Below the pieces are notes generated by a model that worked only from the letters and a program-made list of their open reading frames with translations, was not told the origin of the DNA and did no database searches. A stretch of 64,000 nucleotides of DNA, taken from positions 1,082,001-1,146,000 of the forward strand of contig CM035321.1 of NCBI GenBank assembly GCA_000497125.2, written 5' to 3'. The stretch is from Spironucleus salmonicida (Eukaryota; Fornicata; Diplomonadida; Hexamitidae). Positions 10,514 to 23,573 of the stretch are shown here, piece by piece; within the stretch, counting starts at the first letter, position 1, and each line of letters opens with the position of its first letter. The position numbers and the translations under genes are program-made.

Positions 10514-11477
10514 TATTAACTTAAAACGCTATACATCAATTTAAATATTTTGACACTTTGAAATGCTTGTATACATTATTATAATAGTCATGTAGGCACC
10601 TAAATAAATAATATGGAATTAATTTTTTTTAAGTTTTATGTACACTAAAACCTATCGCTAGCTAAGATGATAATTATAAGGATTAAGTTAATTAGTATAT
10701 CAAAAGTTATATTGCTTTGATTATAAAATATTCCAAATGCTGTAATGAATATGTACATTTTGGATGATTCTCAATTTATTGCTTAGAATTATATGGTATC
10801 TACTATATAATAATCTTTCCTAAAATACATTTTAACTGAGATCAATTTCTGTATAAAATACGAGATGACTAATTAAAATCTAACCATATGCAAAATGATA
10901 ATAGATGTGATAATAGATGCACCCATACTAAATATGAGGATAAATCTGGAATATAAAAACGTCTATACATGCTGCGTTCTACGATATTAATTATTTACTA
11001 TTGCCCCATAATTTCCTTTATCAAATAGGCCATTCGCATTAATTCCGATAAAATACCAAAATTTTATGTAATTTGGCCTGGAATTCTTCCCACTGCACCA
11101 TCAAATGTGATAAATATGCTATTTATATATACTATCATTCACTACACTTTTACCTTAACCCATCAATCTAAATCGTTTAACTAGCTGAGACTTAACCTAA
11201 TTTCCCACATTCTTGCTAACCGGCTAGCACCAGATACACACTCCAAATCTAAGCCTCGGAAACTCATACCCATACGACCCTTTCAACTTACACCGTTTGG
11301 CGCCAATTTTCTCTCTGAATTACCACATAGAAAAGAACTACAGTTATCCAAATCATCTCAACTGATATAAAAATAAAATTAGATTCTCTACCGAATTTTC
11401 CCAGCAGCAAGTTTTACAGCAAAATCCAATCTCTCGTTCTGCCTGTGCTATAACTATTTAATACTTCTCCAAATTGC
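10514..11477. other. AT-rich intergenic with short tandem duplication
   Basis: Mostly AT-rich without a supported gene. Near 10895-10920 a 12-bp unit (gataatagatgt) is duplicated here but single in the inverted copy, a small indel between arms. An ACTGATATAA motif sits at 11361-11370. Confidence 0.5.
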
Positions 11478-13898
11478 TCACTCGCCAACCGTTTGCTTTC
11501 CTATCAAATTGATCTTCGCGATCATCGTATAGCGCTCCAAAGCCCTTGGCAGGCGTGCCAAAGTCTCCAAATTTCTACCGAATTCTGCGGAAACTTCAGT
11601 CTCGCACGACGGTGTCGGCGTCGTGTAGAATTTGTCGCTGCCTATCAAGAAAGCGTCATTAATTCCTGTTCTGAGCCAGTAATCGACGCTGCGGCGCAGA
11701 ATGAGGCATTTTAGCTGCATACTGCACGCGGCTAATTAGCCATCTTCGCCTATGAGACCCAGTTTCAGGTTTTCTAGGCGCAGAGAGCCAAGAGACCGGG
11801 TTTAGAGAAGGCGAGTGAACTTCTGCACCAGGGGGTTTAGAATTATAGCTGAGGAAACGGAGAGAAATGAGAGATTCCGCAGATCAGAAAACTCGAGTTT
11901 TTCGATTGCCAGGTTACGCAGGGTTACTGACTTGATGTTTGGGTGGAGGAACAGCTGCAAAGGTACAGAATTTGATGCTTTTTCAGAAATGAAGAGGGAC
12001 TCAATATTATGTGTGTGCTGTAAGAGGTCGAAGAGGCTTTCTCTTAATTCCTCTAGAAAGCTGCAGTCTTCTATCTGTAGCGTTTTAAGCTGCAGATTTC
12101 CGGTCTTCTAAATAGCGAAATTTTCAATTTTGGAATCCTTAATGCACAAATTATAAAAGTTTGACAGCAAATAGACATAAATATCTACTCCAATAGCCGT
12201 TAGATTCTCAACATGAATAGCATTGCTAATTTCAGCTATCGGCGAGTTTTCGTAGATTAAGGTAGTAATACTATACTTCTCCTGTAACTCTAGCTTTAAA
12301 TAGGATTTAGTTTGTATAACTAGGGATTTTGTATTTTTCGGGATCGGCATGTTGGCTGTAATATCTGTGATTACATGTAATTTATTATTAATTTCGTCGT
12401 TTGATAATGAGAGATTTTCAATCTAATGGAAGGTATGCAACTTCTTGCCTATCAGATTCTCAGGAACTCTAAGGATGTAGATGTTTTACATGCAAATTTC
12501 GGCGAAATCCCGCCTGCAAAGAAGATTATGCAGCCTCATAACCTAAATAACAGTGATAGGCACCGATATTATGCTGAATTTCGACAAATCATACGAAGCA
12601 AAACTGCAGTCGACGATGTATCTATAATGTTCCAAGATTTCTATACGTTCCCATTGCGCATATCCGGAGCAAGAGTTCTCGTATTCAACGTAAATGGAGA
12701 TAAATCTACCAGGATGGCTGTAAGAGTACTTGGTAACGTTCCCTTTGCTGAACCTGTAGTTTAACACCGGACAGCGAATTTCCAGATTTTCGATTTTGTA
12801 AAGCCTGATCGAAAGCTCCTCTAAAAAGTCGGTATTCTTGCCTATTATGAGGTTCTTGATGGTGCAGTCAGGGTCGGGGAATTCAATTGAGCTTTGCCGG
12901 TGGAGCACCAGCTTGCGTAGGTTCTTAGCCTGGCTCAGCCCCGCAAACCCGTCAGCAAGCGCAACCCCACTTGTCTGCCTCGCGCCTACTATGCTGCTAT
13001 TTTCTATGACAACGCTATTTATCGCAACACCGCTCCACACCTACAGCATCTAAACCGTCGCATCTACCAAGCTAAGTTGCTCTAAACACGCGCCAGCCGC
13101 TTTTTAAGGCTTCTTCAGTTCCAGCTTGCCGATTTTAGCGCTTATGCATATTTTCCCCTAAAACGCCGTTTTAAAGCTTTTTATCGACGATTTAACGTCC
13201 GATTTATGGTCCTCTTGCGCTGAGGGGCAGTTCTGATTCTAGTCAATAACAAGTGCCAAATCGCACTAATTCTAGTCGTTTCTCAGCTTCTGAGAGCCCA
13301 AATACTGTAACTGATATAAGTAAACTTCTGGTCGGCAACTTGCATTTTTCAAAGCTCCCTAAGAATTGCCTGAACTTGGATCGGTTTATTGGACTTGTTA
13401 GCAGCAGCGTAGGAGCTGAATTGGTACGGAATTGAGTTATTTATCGCTGAGAACAAGGCACACAGGCTATATCAGATGCGGCTAAGGCGCCTTTTAGTCG
13501 CTGAGTGAGCACTTCTAGCTAGGTAGCAAAACCGCTCCATTTACCCGAAATGACTGTAGCGAACCCTTGCTCTAAAGCGCTACTTTGTAGACGCTTTCCA
13601 ACTCGCAAATTACAGCGTCTTAGTCCAAGACATAGTTTTGGAAATTGCTGGGATCTTTAATATTAGGAGCAAAAAGTTGATTTTGAACTCGAGGCTCCAC
13701 TATATTTTCAGGTAAAATGGACGGCGTGCGCTCATTAGGTGGCAGATGAGTTGGCCAATTTTCTTGCGGAAATGACTCGTTTTAGGCCTAGTCCTGGACT
13801 GTGGTCTACCTGCCAAATTCGGAGCAGGTTTCGGACGGCAAAACAGCTACTTGCTTAGCGGACTAGTAAGCAATTTTAGGGATGCACGAAATGGGCAT
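11478..13898 (-). CDS. Leucine-rich protein, 806 aa (intact copy)
   Basis: ATG at 13898 (MPTS/MPIS-type start), TGA at 11478-11480. The frame is continuous with many TAA/TAG as Gln. Residues ~1-290 are polar and Gln-rich. From about residue 290 the protein is made of irregular leucine/isoleucine-rich stretches such as LRKLVLHRQSS, IKNLIIGKNTDFLEELSI and LTAIGVDIYVYLL, which resemble divergent leucine-rich repeats. No signal peptide, so probably cytosolic; such proteins in diplomonads are usually adaptors (inference). The copy at 39981 has lost one base near 40584 and is frameshifted there, so this is the intact copy. Same strand as the MFS gene upstream. The LRR assignment is moderate. Confidence 0.65.
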
Positions 13899-14892
13899 TT
13901 TATATAACTTTGCATTTATATCATACAAAATAAAACTTGAATGGATAAAAAGCTGATATAAGATCACTGGAGTAGGGGAAAGGAGCTAAGAGGTATTTAA
14001 AATCTTTTGGAGTGGAAATATAATTGCATATTATTATACAATTATATGCCGAGAATTAACGTGACAGTTGGAAAATGCCTCTTGCAAATTAAGCCAAGAT
14101 AGCTCGATTTTGCCACAGCTACTCATTTCGATAGGCGTAAGATTCAAGGTACTATAAGGGGAATAAGGTATACCTCTGATAGCCCAATTACTTACCAATC
14201 CCAGATAGCAGCAATTGCATACGTACCTGGAAATTATTCTTGCTAATCCAGCAGTTTAGTTTACGTATGCAGGTAGCGATACGAGTAAGCTAGATAACTT
14301 GTTATACTAACTAGGCTCTGACTGCATAACAATTTTGCACTTTAGTAGTCCTAGGTTTTACGTTACAGCTGATTTCCACTATTGCTTTTGTACTGTCAAA
14401 ACTGCACCAAGATAAACCTTATATTAAGACTGTTTAGTTACCAAATATTATTTATTTTAAAATACCCAAATAAACAGGTTCCTCTTCGAAAAGTAAATGT
14501 TAATTTTGATCCTTAAGATTTCCAAAGACCGATATTTAATAGGTTCTAGCGAAGATAGAACTTTGCAGTTTTACTATTTAATAGTAAAATCCCACTGCCA
14601 AGCAACCCAGTTTTATAGCCTGCATAGATAGTTTTTGGTTTTACTGCTAGGTTACGCTGGGAATCGTCTAACATGTGCTGAAATATGATTTGCATAATTT
14701 CGCTTACACACCGAGCTTAGCCTTTGTCTAGTTATACTTAGGCCACTAACAAAGGTGATACGTACCATTTAAAGTAGATACTACGTAGTTTGAAAAATAT
14801 GCTACTCTTAACCTACATTATCGCGAAATACAGTTTAAACATAATTTTTTAAATAGAAAACCGCCTTTAATCGTCAAAAATGAATAATTTCC
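13899..14892. other. Gap with a possible small ORF
   Basis: Intermediate base composition, conserved in the inverted arm (about 38987-39980). A minus-strand ORF of 99 codons (14396-14695, starting MQIIFQHMLDDSQRN) keeps its frame in both arms and could be a small gene. A hairpin TTTTACTAT-TTA-ATAGTAAAA lies near 14569-14589. No function recognised. Confidence 0.3.
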
Positions 14893-16554
14893 TCAAACTT
14901 CACTTGCAGAATGATGCGATTCCTCGATAAATTTCAGGTTTCTGACCTTGTGCTTCTGGTAGCCCTTCTTGTGCGCCTCATCCTCGTGATTTCCGAAGCG
15001 CATGAAGGATATTAGAACAGTCAAAACCACCAGGACCATCTGAAAAACCACCACAGAAATCACGCTGACGATGAACTTTTTGGAATCGTCATTTGGTATG
15101 ATTGCTCCTACGATCGCGAAGATGCTCTGGTTCAGACTCCCGGCGAGAGAGCTGCCAAAGGTCCTAGATAGCGCCGGAAATCCACAAACGTACTGGGAAA
15201 GAGACCTTGGGGCGCATGTGAGAAGCAGCCCGAAAGTATGCTGCTGCACCCACACCGAGAAGAAAATGTACGCGAAGAACATGACTAAAGCCCCGTATTT
15301 GTGCTAGAACACCCCTGCGAATACGGCCATTTGGACGAGCAAAACGAGCTGCACTATCGGCATCAAATGCCGCGTAACTATCGACCGCGACATGTAGTTG
15401 TTGATAAAGGTGCTAATAACGCCAAAAGCAGAGCCGGATGCGCTAATTATGCCAATCAGCGGCTCCGGAAACGCCACAAAAGTCAGAATCTGCGGAATCA
15501 AATTCTGAAGCGATAGCGTATTAGTGAAATTTAGCGTGTTGGTAATGAGAACGTCGGAGAGCGGGTTTCGCAGGAGCCCCAGGGGCAAAATCGGCTGCTT
15601 GACTCTCTTCTCGAGGAAGTAAAACAAGACGCAAGACGCCACAAAAACGGCAAACAAAATCCCAGCCGCCAGGAAGTCCTAAAACGAGATGAAGGTGAAC
15701 GAGAGCGTCGAAGCGATCAGCACGCACCCCAGGAGAAACGCTCCCAAATAGTCATATTCCAGCCACTTTCCAGAGCGTTTGGCCTCCGAAAACGGCACCA
15801 AAAGGACGAGTGCGAGCGCAATTAGCACCACTGGACACAAGTGGACGTACCGCCACCCGAACGCGTCGATCACGAACTGGCCCACAATGGGGCAGATAAC
15901 CTGCTGCGCCATCCGCAGCGTCAGCGTGTTCGCTACGGACTGCCTCCGATTCGCGTCGCTCGGGTACGACGATACGAACATGTTCCTGGTCGAAACGAAG
16001 CCGGAAGTTGCCCCTCCGATGAACGCGCGAATTACGACTAAATAGACGAAATCAGTCACGAAAAACGCCAGTACGTAGAGCGCCAGCGCGACCACCAGCA
16101 GGATTCGCGTGAGCGTCACGACTCCTGTGAGCTGTGTGAGCCTAGAGAGCGGAATCGCGGTGGCCGCTGTTCCGAGGTAGTATGAGGTGCCCAACCACTG
16201 CGCCTGAGCGTACGAAATGTTAAGTTCGTGCTGGATGAGCGGGAGCGCCAGCGGGAGCACTGACTCATCGAACTGGTTGATTGAACACACAAAAAAAATG
16301 TAGGGGCAGATTGCCCAGAATGTCGATGTGCCAGGCGAATTTTTATCCCAGTGCCAGGGCCGCCTGCGGCCGGCTTGTGGGGAGGTGTCTGGCGGAATCT
16401 CCGCATTATGGTCTTCTGGGAGGCCATCGGAAGCGATTTGGATTATGGGGTGTGGATTTCGATTTTGCTGAATGTCTTCGATTTGATGGTCAATTTGTAC
16501 GATTTCTTCCTGTTCTTGGGGCGAAAATGGAAGCACGTTGTGTTTCGCAGTCAT
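14893..16554 (-). CDS. MFS transporter, 553 aa
   Basis: Major facilitator of the drug:H+ antiporter-2 (EmrB-like) type; substrate unknown. After a ~75-residue cytoplasmic N-terminus come about 12-14 hydrophobic helices. Near residue 230 there is a GWRYVH motif after a long helix pair, typical of this group. The usual loop 2-3 motif is weak (SRLTQLTGVVTLTR), so the exact family is uncertain. At least three internal TAG/TAA codons read as Gln, and the stop is TGA at 14893-14895. The start ATG at 16554 lies about 23 bp from a (TAA)n tract. The right repeat arm contains only the last ~45% of the gene, damaged (38239-38986), so this is the only full copy. Plasma or internal membrane by inference. 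Confidence 0.8.
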
Positions 16555-16576
16555 TTCAAATATATAATTATAATTA

Positions 16577-17043
<467 letters not shown>

Positions 17044-17251
17044 TCAAAACTATGTTTTTTTCTGTAATAATGTTTCAATTACTAAATATTATATCATATA
17101 AAATTAAAAAACTTTTGTGTTTCCGTGTGTTAATATGGTGATAATCAAATAGATATAGCCATGTAGAATTTTCGCGAGATTTATCTCGAATTATTAGACA
17201 AATTAGAAAAAATTAATTAAATAATATAATACAATAGTGATATTTCTGGAA

Positions 17252-17527
17252 ATGTCAAAATAATCAGATATGATTCTACTAACAGAGTTAGAAAGTACTC
17301 TAGCACAAAAATCTTAGATAAAGGCGCCTGTAAAAACCTAGGTTACTCCGAAAGAGTCAAGTGTGATTTTTATGGACACAAATAAAAATATAGCGGATAC
17401 TGTGTCTGGAATATCTTTGGATTCCATCTTAGCTAGTGATCAAAGTAATTAGTCAAACTCATACTCAGCCAGATCGCGTAGAGGAGTGATGGAGGAATAT
17501 TGGGCGAACCACTGTCCAAAAAAGTGA
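17252..17527 (+). CDS. Small Ser-rich protein, 91 aa
   Basis: ATG 17252 (MSKQSDMILLTELES) to TGA 17525-17527, with four in-frame TAA/TAG codons. GC content is higher than the flanks, and the protein is polar, Ser/Asn-rich and without membrane segments. The middle (SGISLDSILASDQSNQSNSY) resembles the ORF at 27368 (QSFSLADLLRHDSSNSNSY), so the two may be paralogues. The stop sits in an AGTGA context common to other genes here. Function unknown. Confidence 0.5.
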
Positions 17528-18006
17528 TCATCTGTAGATTCTATTAACTAATTATTTTATTTTGTATTTGAAACTAATTATTACCCTTTTAATCATAATT
17601 TTTCTCGACCTCATAAGTTGTTATACACTATCAGCTGTTTTAAGTTAGATCATGGTAGCAAGAGTGATGGTGGGTTTGATAGAGTATTTTATGAAAGTTT
17701 AAATTAACTGGTCCATTTCAAAATAGGGAGAATATTTAATTAGTATAAATGAACAATAAAATTTATGTTGCGTACTCAATCACAAAGTTTTCTAAATTAT
17801 GCCCATTGTTTATTATAATTAGTAGAAATTTATTATTCGCAAATAAGATTTATTATATTTATTGTTTATAAACAAATTATTATTTAATTTATATGTTATA
17901 CTTATTATATCATTAATATATTTAAATATTAATTATTTAAAAATATTTAATTAATTAATACATATAATATAGTTCCAAAGTTAATATACAAACTGCATTC
18001 CTTTAA
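17528..18006. other. AT-rich intergenic upstream of MMS19-like gene
   Basis: Very AT-rich, especially from 17800 to 17990. No gene supported. It probably holds the promoter of the next gene, but no motif can be singled out. Confidence 0.4.
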
Positions 18007-20364
18007 ATGGAGCAAGAATATACCAACAGAATTCTCATCTTCAACGACGAATCACGCTAATACTTCAACGATCTTCAGATAACTGATATTTCGTAATTTT
18101 TAACAGACATCATACCCGTTATAAATGCGAATGCTCAGTTAGAGCGAGGCTTCCTGCTAAACATACTTTTAGAAAAACTACCTTAAACTCTAACAGACAC
18201 CTAAATCCAACAACTATATACTATTTCAGTCTCACCTTTGGATATTCCGACCAAATCGGCTATTATCGTCCTCTACCACAAATACAACCTAGAAAACCTG
18301 ACAAACATCATTCTCAGCCAGCCGCCAGTGCGGTTCTTGACAAAATAGGCGAAATCAATAGCAGTTCCCCACTTTTATAACCTGATCCTCTTCATAGACA
18401 CATTTGCAGGCGAGAAAGAGCTCGACATCGTCCTGCAATGCATGAAATAGCTCACAAAACTGCGAAAATCGATCCTGAGCGAGTTTGTCCTCTACGCGCT
18501 GGCTGAAGACCAGCTCAAGACCAACCAAACAGCGTCATTTTTGCTGAATCTGGACCTCCCAGCGTACGAAGAAGCCATGCAGGCCACTTTCGGCTACTTC
18601 TTCGACTATTTCCCGCTCAACTCCGACAACAACGCGGTCAAGAACGCACTCGTGGAAGCCATTACGATCCCCGGCGCCGCATTCGACTTCTACGAGCTCT
18701 TCCTGGAACGCTACCGCGAGGGCGCCGATATCACCAGAATCTGGCTAGAAAGCGTTTTTTCTGACTTCTTAAAAAGGACTGAAAAGTTAAATTCAATTTC
18801 ATTTTCGAACCGAAATTTGCGCGATTTGTACACTGAAATTTGCGATTATTTCGGTCTAAAACCGCTCATTTTGCACGAAAATTTCGTCGATTTACCGTCA
18901 GAATTCGACCAAAATCAGTTCATTTGCGTCTTCGGAAACGGCCCTCAGGCCTACAGTTCCGACCTTTTCGACATCGCATCCGCCGGCTTCATGTTCGGAG
19001 AGCCACACTACAAAGAAATCATCACGAAACTGATATAATAAGACCCTGAAATCAGCAGAAAAATCGACATTTTGGTTTCTCGGGAAGTGAAATTTGGAGC
19101 GGAATTGACTATTAAAGAGAATATATTCCAAATACTCCAAATTGCGTGTAAAATCCGCTTCCAAAGCAGCGTTTTCGACGTAATTTAAAGCGTGAATTTA
19201 TTCGAAAATAGCTGGGAATTGATGAGCTGCGCGGTCGTTCTGAGCTGCTTTGAGAATTTCTCGCGCGGCGGCGTCCAAATTCCGCAAATCGACCGATTTT
19301 TGCTGAGAAATTTTGCGCTCAAATTGCTCGAATTTCGCGAAAAAATTCCGCTCCAAAAACTCATTTTCGTGCTCAATTTGCTCGATTTTGACGACCTTTT
19401 GACGCAGAACGTCAGAAACGCGAAATTGGACCATTTGGACCGATTTCTGCATTTTCGCGGAATTTCGGTTTTTTCTGTACCCCAAAAATCGACTCACGAC
19501 CTCATTATATCACATGAGGAAAACGTCGCCTGCTACGACGTGGACGTTTTGTTGGATCAGTTGTTATATCAGTAACTTCCAACGACTTTTTTGGCCGATT
19601 TTGACGCAAAATTTGACCAAAATTTCGTGAAAATACTCGTCCAGCGCCTGCCAGTTCAATTCCTGCTGAAGGCATTTTCTTCGGACGTTTTTTCTGACGA
19701 AAATATCGCGTTTTTTGTCGAAAATTTGGGCGATTTTGCGGTTTCTGGAGCGCGAATTTCGCGCATTTCGCGGCGTTTTCTGAGCGTGAAAGCGAGGCTC
19801 ATAATGGAGCGGAAAATCGAATTCCCGCAGGACGATTTCGAGCTCGTTTTCGCGGTCAAAGCGATAAGGAAATAGCGCGTTTCGGAGGTCGAATTTGCTG
19901 CGTTTTTGGCGATTTTTGAGCGCGAAAACTGCGAAATTGCGGCCCTTCCGCTGCTCGCCGCAGAGCAAATTCAGCGCCTGCTGGACGTCGCCAGCGTCCA
20001 GAATTAGTGCAACATTTTGCTTTTGGCGCAAATTGACGTTTCCGCGTTAAAAATCGATAAACTTGATCGTCTCAGTATAATCGATATTACTACTGACAAT
20101 ATAATAATAATACTTCAAAATTTGGCGATTCTACAGCGAATTGATGTGAATTTGCTGGCGAGTATTTGCCTGCAGGGGATCGTTTCTGAGAGCGAATTTG
20201 AGCGGCGGATGGGCCTGCGGCTCGCTAGCCAGCTGCCGGCCGGGAGCGTCAGGCACGACGTGCGCAGAAAGGTGTTTTAGAGCGTTCAGGATCTGCTGGA
20301 GAGCCCGAGCGCGCAGGTCAGGGAGCTGTGCAGGCGCGTGCGCGTGTGCTGGATGGAGCAGTGA
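18007..20364 (+). CDS. MMS19: MMS19-like HEAT-repeat protein, 785 aa
   Basis: One open frame from ATG 18007 (MEQEYTNRILIF) to TGA 20362-20364 with many TAA/TAG as Gln. Mostly helical. Residues ~45-110 follow the MMS19 N-terminal pattern (R-G-xx-L-x-x-L-L-x-x-LP, then L-T-x-x-Q-I-x-x-L). Residues ~190-245 (FFDYFPLNSDN...ALVEAITIP...LFLERY) match the MMS19 block with a YFPI motif and a PLL-EKL end. The C-terminus (LLESPSAQVRELCRRVRVCW) fits a final HEAT repeat. MMS19 is the scaffold of the cytosolic Fe-S targeting complex, serving DNA repair and replication enzymes. The match is from remembered family patterns, not a search. It could be another HEAT protein. The C-terminal third is more GC-rich than the N-terminal part. 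Confidence 0.5.
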
Positions 20365-20720
20365 GCGGTTTTTTCGTGTGGGGCAAGTTGAAAAATCGAG
20401 AAACTGGGATCTTTATTTTAATAATAATAGAAAATTATTATAGTGTAATAATAGAGATAATTGTGAGGAAAATAATAATTATTAGATATTATATGGTAAT
20501 ATAGATAATATAGTAAATTAAGTTTTTGGGTTAAAATGATAGTATAGTTATTATATTAAAAATATATGTTTTATAAATATTTTTTGTGCAGAAAAAACAC
20601 CAAATTTTTGTTTTATGCCTTAGAGCAATATATTATACTACCAAAATTGTCATAAAGTAGTAATTACTTTTCAGTATATAGATTAATATGAGTGACGATA
20701 TTTAAGTATTTTCTACAAAA
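20365..20720. other. AT-rich intergenic, probable promoter of A3
   Basis: AT-rich run between the MMS19-like stop and the type A surface gene. No distinct promoter motif is visible. Confidence 0.4.
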
Positions 20721-22362
20721 ATGTATCTGATTCTAGCCACAGTTTCCGTGCTAGTTCCAGCCGCAGATATCGCGGCCGAGGAGAGCAGATTTTTCGTTCC
20801 AGAGGTCCTCGAGAACTGCTACGCGCGAAATAACATTCTTGAGGTCAACATCGACACAGACCAGATTTGCGTAGTCTTCGACTCGGATCCCAGCCCCGAG
20901 TGCGAGCAACTGCCGCAGGGGATTTACCTGGACATTCAGGTTTCCAACTTCCCAGACAGCGTCATCCGGGCCAGATTATGAACTACAGCTACAGGGACGA
21001 CGCCCGCCTCTGCTACTCGTGCCCGGCCATCGGGTCGGACTCCACCTGCCAATTCATCCAGGAGGCGCTGGCTGCCAACATCTGCATCAAGTCCCTGACC
21101 CGGATGACGACCCTGCCGGTGGGGCAGATCCTCATCGCGCACCCGGCCAACTCAGGCTGCTACGACAGCGCGCGGAACGAGATATTCTGGCAGGCGGACA
21201 AGGCCGTCGTTGAGCTCCATCTGGCCGGGGAGTGCCCCAACTCAGACAGGGCCATAGAGCATTTCGCGTTCCAGTTTTTCGGCCTGGCTGGCGACATTGT
21301 AGAGCTGGGCGTCAGCGGGCAGGACGGGGCGGGGGACCCTGTCTACACCGAAAGCGCGGCAGGGAGCCTGGTGCAGATCACCGTAAGCTACGACTTTTCG
21401 AGATGGGTGCTCGAGAACTTTAACCAGCTGAAGGTGCGGTTCTACATAAAGCTGGACACCACCACCATTGTGAAGCTCGCGGCCATCAGCATGATCCAGA
21501 GCGCGCAGCTAGACACGATGTACGCCAGCGCCATTTTTACGGTTTGGGCGGGGCGGTTTAACATCGTTGGCGACGGCCTCGCGAATGCTGCGGAGCTGAA
21601 CGCCCTGTACATGCCGCAAATGCGCCGCATAAGGCTGCGGTATTAGATATTCAGCGTGATCACAGCGCGGACGATTGACAATCTGTTCTTCGCGGCTAAC
21701 GACTTTGACTTCGCGGCCATTGACCGAGGCATCACGTGCGACGACTCCACCGATGGCGGGGAGTGCTCTCGGCTGATCGGAGTGCTTCAGAACATGAATC
21801 TGCTGGAGGTCGACATACTGGTGCATTACTACTTCTATGACCAGGCCGATACGGCATACTTGTACTCCTCCACGCGGATAACCTCTGTCGAAAATACCTG
21901 CTGGTCCTCGATACTCGCCACTTTTAACACCGGCGAGGTCTGCGGGAACTTCATCCGGAACGCCTTCTCCCGGCAGTGCCCCTACCTGGAGCCGCAGCCC
22001 ACCGAGTTCACCATCCAGATCGGCGACTTGGTCCTGGCCAAAACCCTCGCGTACCAGATGGACCAGCTTGCCGTGTGCGTGCAGTGCCCGGCTTTGAATG
22101 CACCCGCCAGATTAAATAGTTATACAGGGTCGGCGCGCCCATCACAATGACCTTCTCCTCCGGCGGGCGGCAGCAGGTCATGAGGCCCAGGCTTATATTT
22201 AACAATGACCATTCGGTGTTAACAGAGTGTTTATTCTATTTAGGTTGCGCAGTAATAATATTTTTAGTTGGTATATCTATTTATAAAATATTAGAAGTAA
22301 AGCTGGGCATTACTCTTAAGAGGAAAAGAGTTGTAAAAGATTGTAATTTTGATGATATTTGA
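20721..22362 (+). pseudogene. Type A surface protein, most complete copy (A3), two frame breaks
   Basis: Unknown surface protein. Starts at ATG 20721 with a signal peptide (MYLILATVSVLVPAAD). The ectodomain is GC-rich with paired Cys (CYSCP, CVQCP). The C-terminal membrane segment (CAVIIFLVGISIYKIL) has a basic tail and TGA at 22360-22362. Three frames are needed: 20721 to ~20967, ~20967 to TGA 22148-22150 (one TAG, at 21644, reads as Gln), and ~22120-22362. The AT-rich homologue at 675 reads straight through the first break, where this copy has GGG against an expected GGGG. Both breaks occur in all GC-type copies, so they are either inherited mutations, a systematic homopolymer error, or real frameshifting. 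A shorter ORF from ATG 20978 could be translated alone. Confidence 0.65.
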
Positions 22363-22930
22363 GATGAATAATTTTTGAACTCAATCTTATTTGATAATAA
22401 AGTAGTGCATTACTAAATTAACGCGAAACTAAATTTCTTTAAACCATATGATTGACTTTTAGTTGCACATGGTTTCAATCATAAATTTAGTGATAATGGT
22501 GATATTCGCGATCAAATTGATATTATTCTCAGTTAAATTTATTTATTTTACTTCTAGGACTTCCATTTAACCTCCACCAACCTAAAAATTTAATGCTGTA
22601 AAAGTTGAAAACGGTATAATTTATATACAATTTAACTAAGATCTGCCACACTCAACTAGACTACCAGTTGGATTTGCTATACAGGATATACATCTCAATC
22701 TTTGCATCGATGCAGGATATCCTACACCTAAGCGATTTAGAGACTAGCAATAACAGCTACGAGACAGAGCCCATCTTAGGCATCCCCAGCCTTTATAGTA
22801 AACTTACCTGCTCAAACAGTAGTATACTTCATAGTAAAACGGTTCGCATATCCGATGGCATCCTATTTACTGGATTAATCGTGAATACAGTAGCAATTAT
22901 GTATTTGCTACTATAGTGGTCAGTACCCCA
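22363..22930 (+). pseudogene. Decayed surface-protein remnant (right copy)
   Basis: Same broken remnant as 2298-2875: ectodomain-like pieces in shifting frames, then a membrane segment ending near 22916. It follows A3 directly, suggesting a former tandem array of surface genes. Confidence 0.4.
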
Positions 22931-22988
22931 TGGTCAGTTACATTAAAACTGATCTTCATTTAAATAATTTTAGCAGTATCCGGATAGC

Positions 22989-23083
22989 CCAAGTCGCTCT
23001 GGAAGGCAACCGGAGCCAGACATGCCTGGAACTTTGGGAGCACCCAGCGGTATTGGCACGACCATGCGGTTAGAGCGACTTGG
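22989..23083 (+). ncRNA. Structured RNA candidate (right copy)
   Basis: Second copy of the 95-nt island at 2934. The closing 12-bp stem is unchanged. The single T/C difference falls in an unpaired part. It lies between the decayed surface gene and the 79-residue gene, with AT-rich sequence on both sides. Confidence 0.35.
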
Positions 23084-23277
23084 ATAATGTCCTGCTGTGC
23101 TCAAGGTTCATTGTTTATCTCATTAGTTACGCACTTAATATACTATATATCATTATTCATTTAGAAAAACTAATTTTGTTGTTTTTAATAATTTCTCCTG
23201 ATAGTAAAAACAAGTTGCACTTCTTGACTGGCTGGAACAATAATAGGTATTACTGTTATCTAGGCCCTTTTACTAGA

Positions 23278-23517
23278 ATGGACCCCATTAACCGAAAAGT
23301 CCAGATCGCGGAGCAGCAGAGCGTCATCGACAACATGTTCCTGGCGGGGCAGCTCAAGAAGAGCAAGACGGCGTGGGACCTGGCCACCGAGAAGGACGAA
23401 CCGCCAGCATCAACCTCTGGCAAGCAGCCGGCCCCGAACCGCAACCACGACCGCCCGGAACTGGGCGAAGTCCTCTCCGTCCGTGAGGCCAAGAGCGCCG
23501 CCAAGCTGTTCGATTGA
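23278..23517 (+). CDS. Small charged protein, 79 aa (right copy)
   Basis: Same protein as at 3223 (MDPINRKVQIAEQQ...KSAAKLFD). It ends at TGA 23515-23517, 56 bp before the STPG gene on the same strand. Hydrophilic, Lys/Glu/Pro-rich, no known domain. Compact spacing suggests a normal housekeeping neighbourhood here; the function is not recognised. Confidence 0.6.
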   Translation: MDPINRKVQIAEQQSVIDNMFLAGQLKKSKTAWDLATEKDEPPASTSGKQPAPNRNHDRPELGEVLSVREAKSAAKLFD

Positions 23518-23573
23518 TTGTTTTGAAATACACTTATATATACTCAGCAATACAACGTCCTCTTTCCGCAATA

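Larger units (their letters stand above)
4237..15671. repeat. Large inverted repeat, left arm (11.4 kb)
   Basis: Reverse complement of 38239-49630 along its full length, with coordinate sums near 53,830-53,910 throughout. It carries a NEK tail, a type B surface gene, a small ORF, a type A surface gene, a leucine-rich gene and the C-terminal half of the MFS gene. AT-rich gaps are conserved as well as genes, so this is a recent segmental duplication. The outer end cuts the NEK kinase and the inner end lies inside the MFS gene. Confidence 0.9.
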
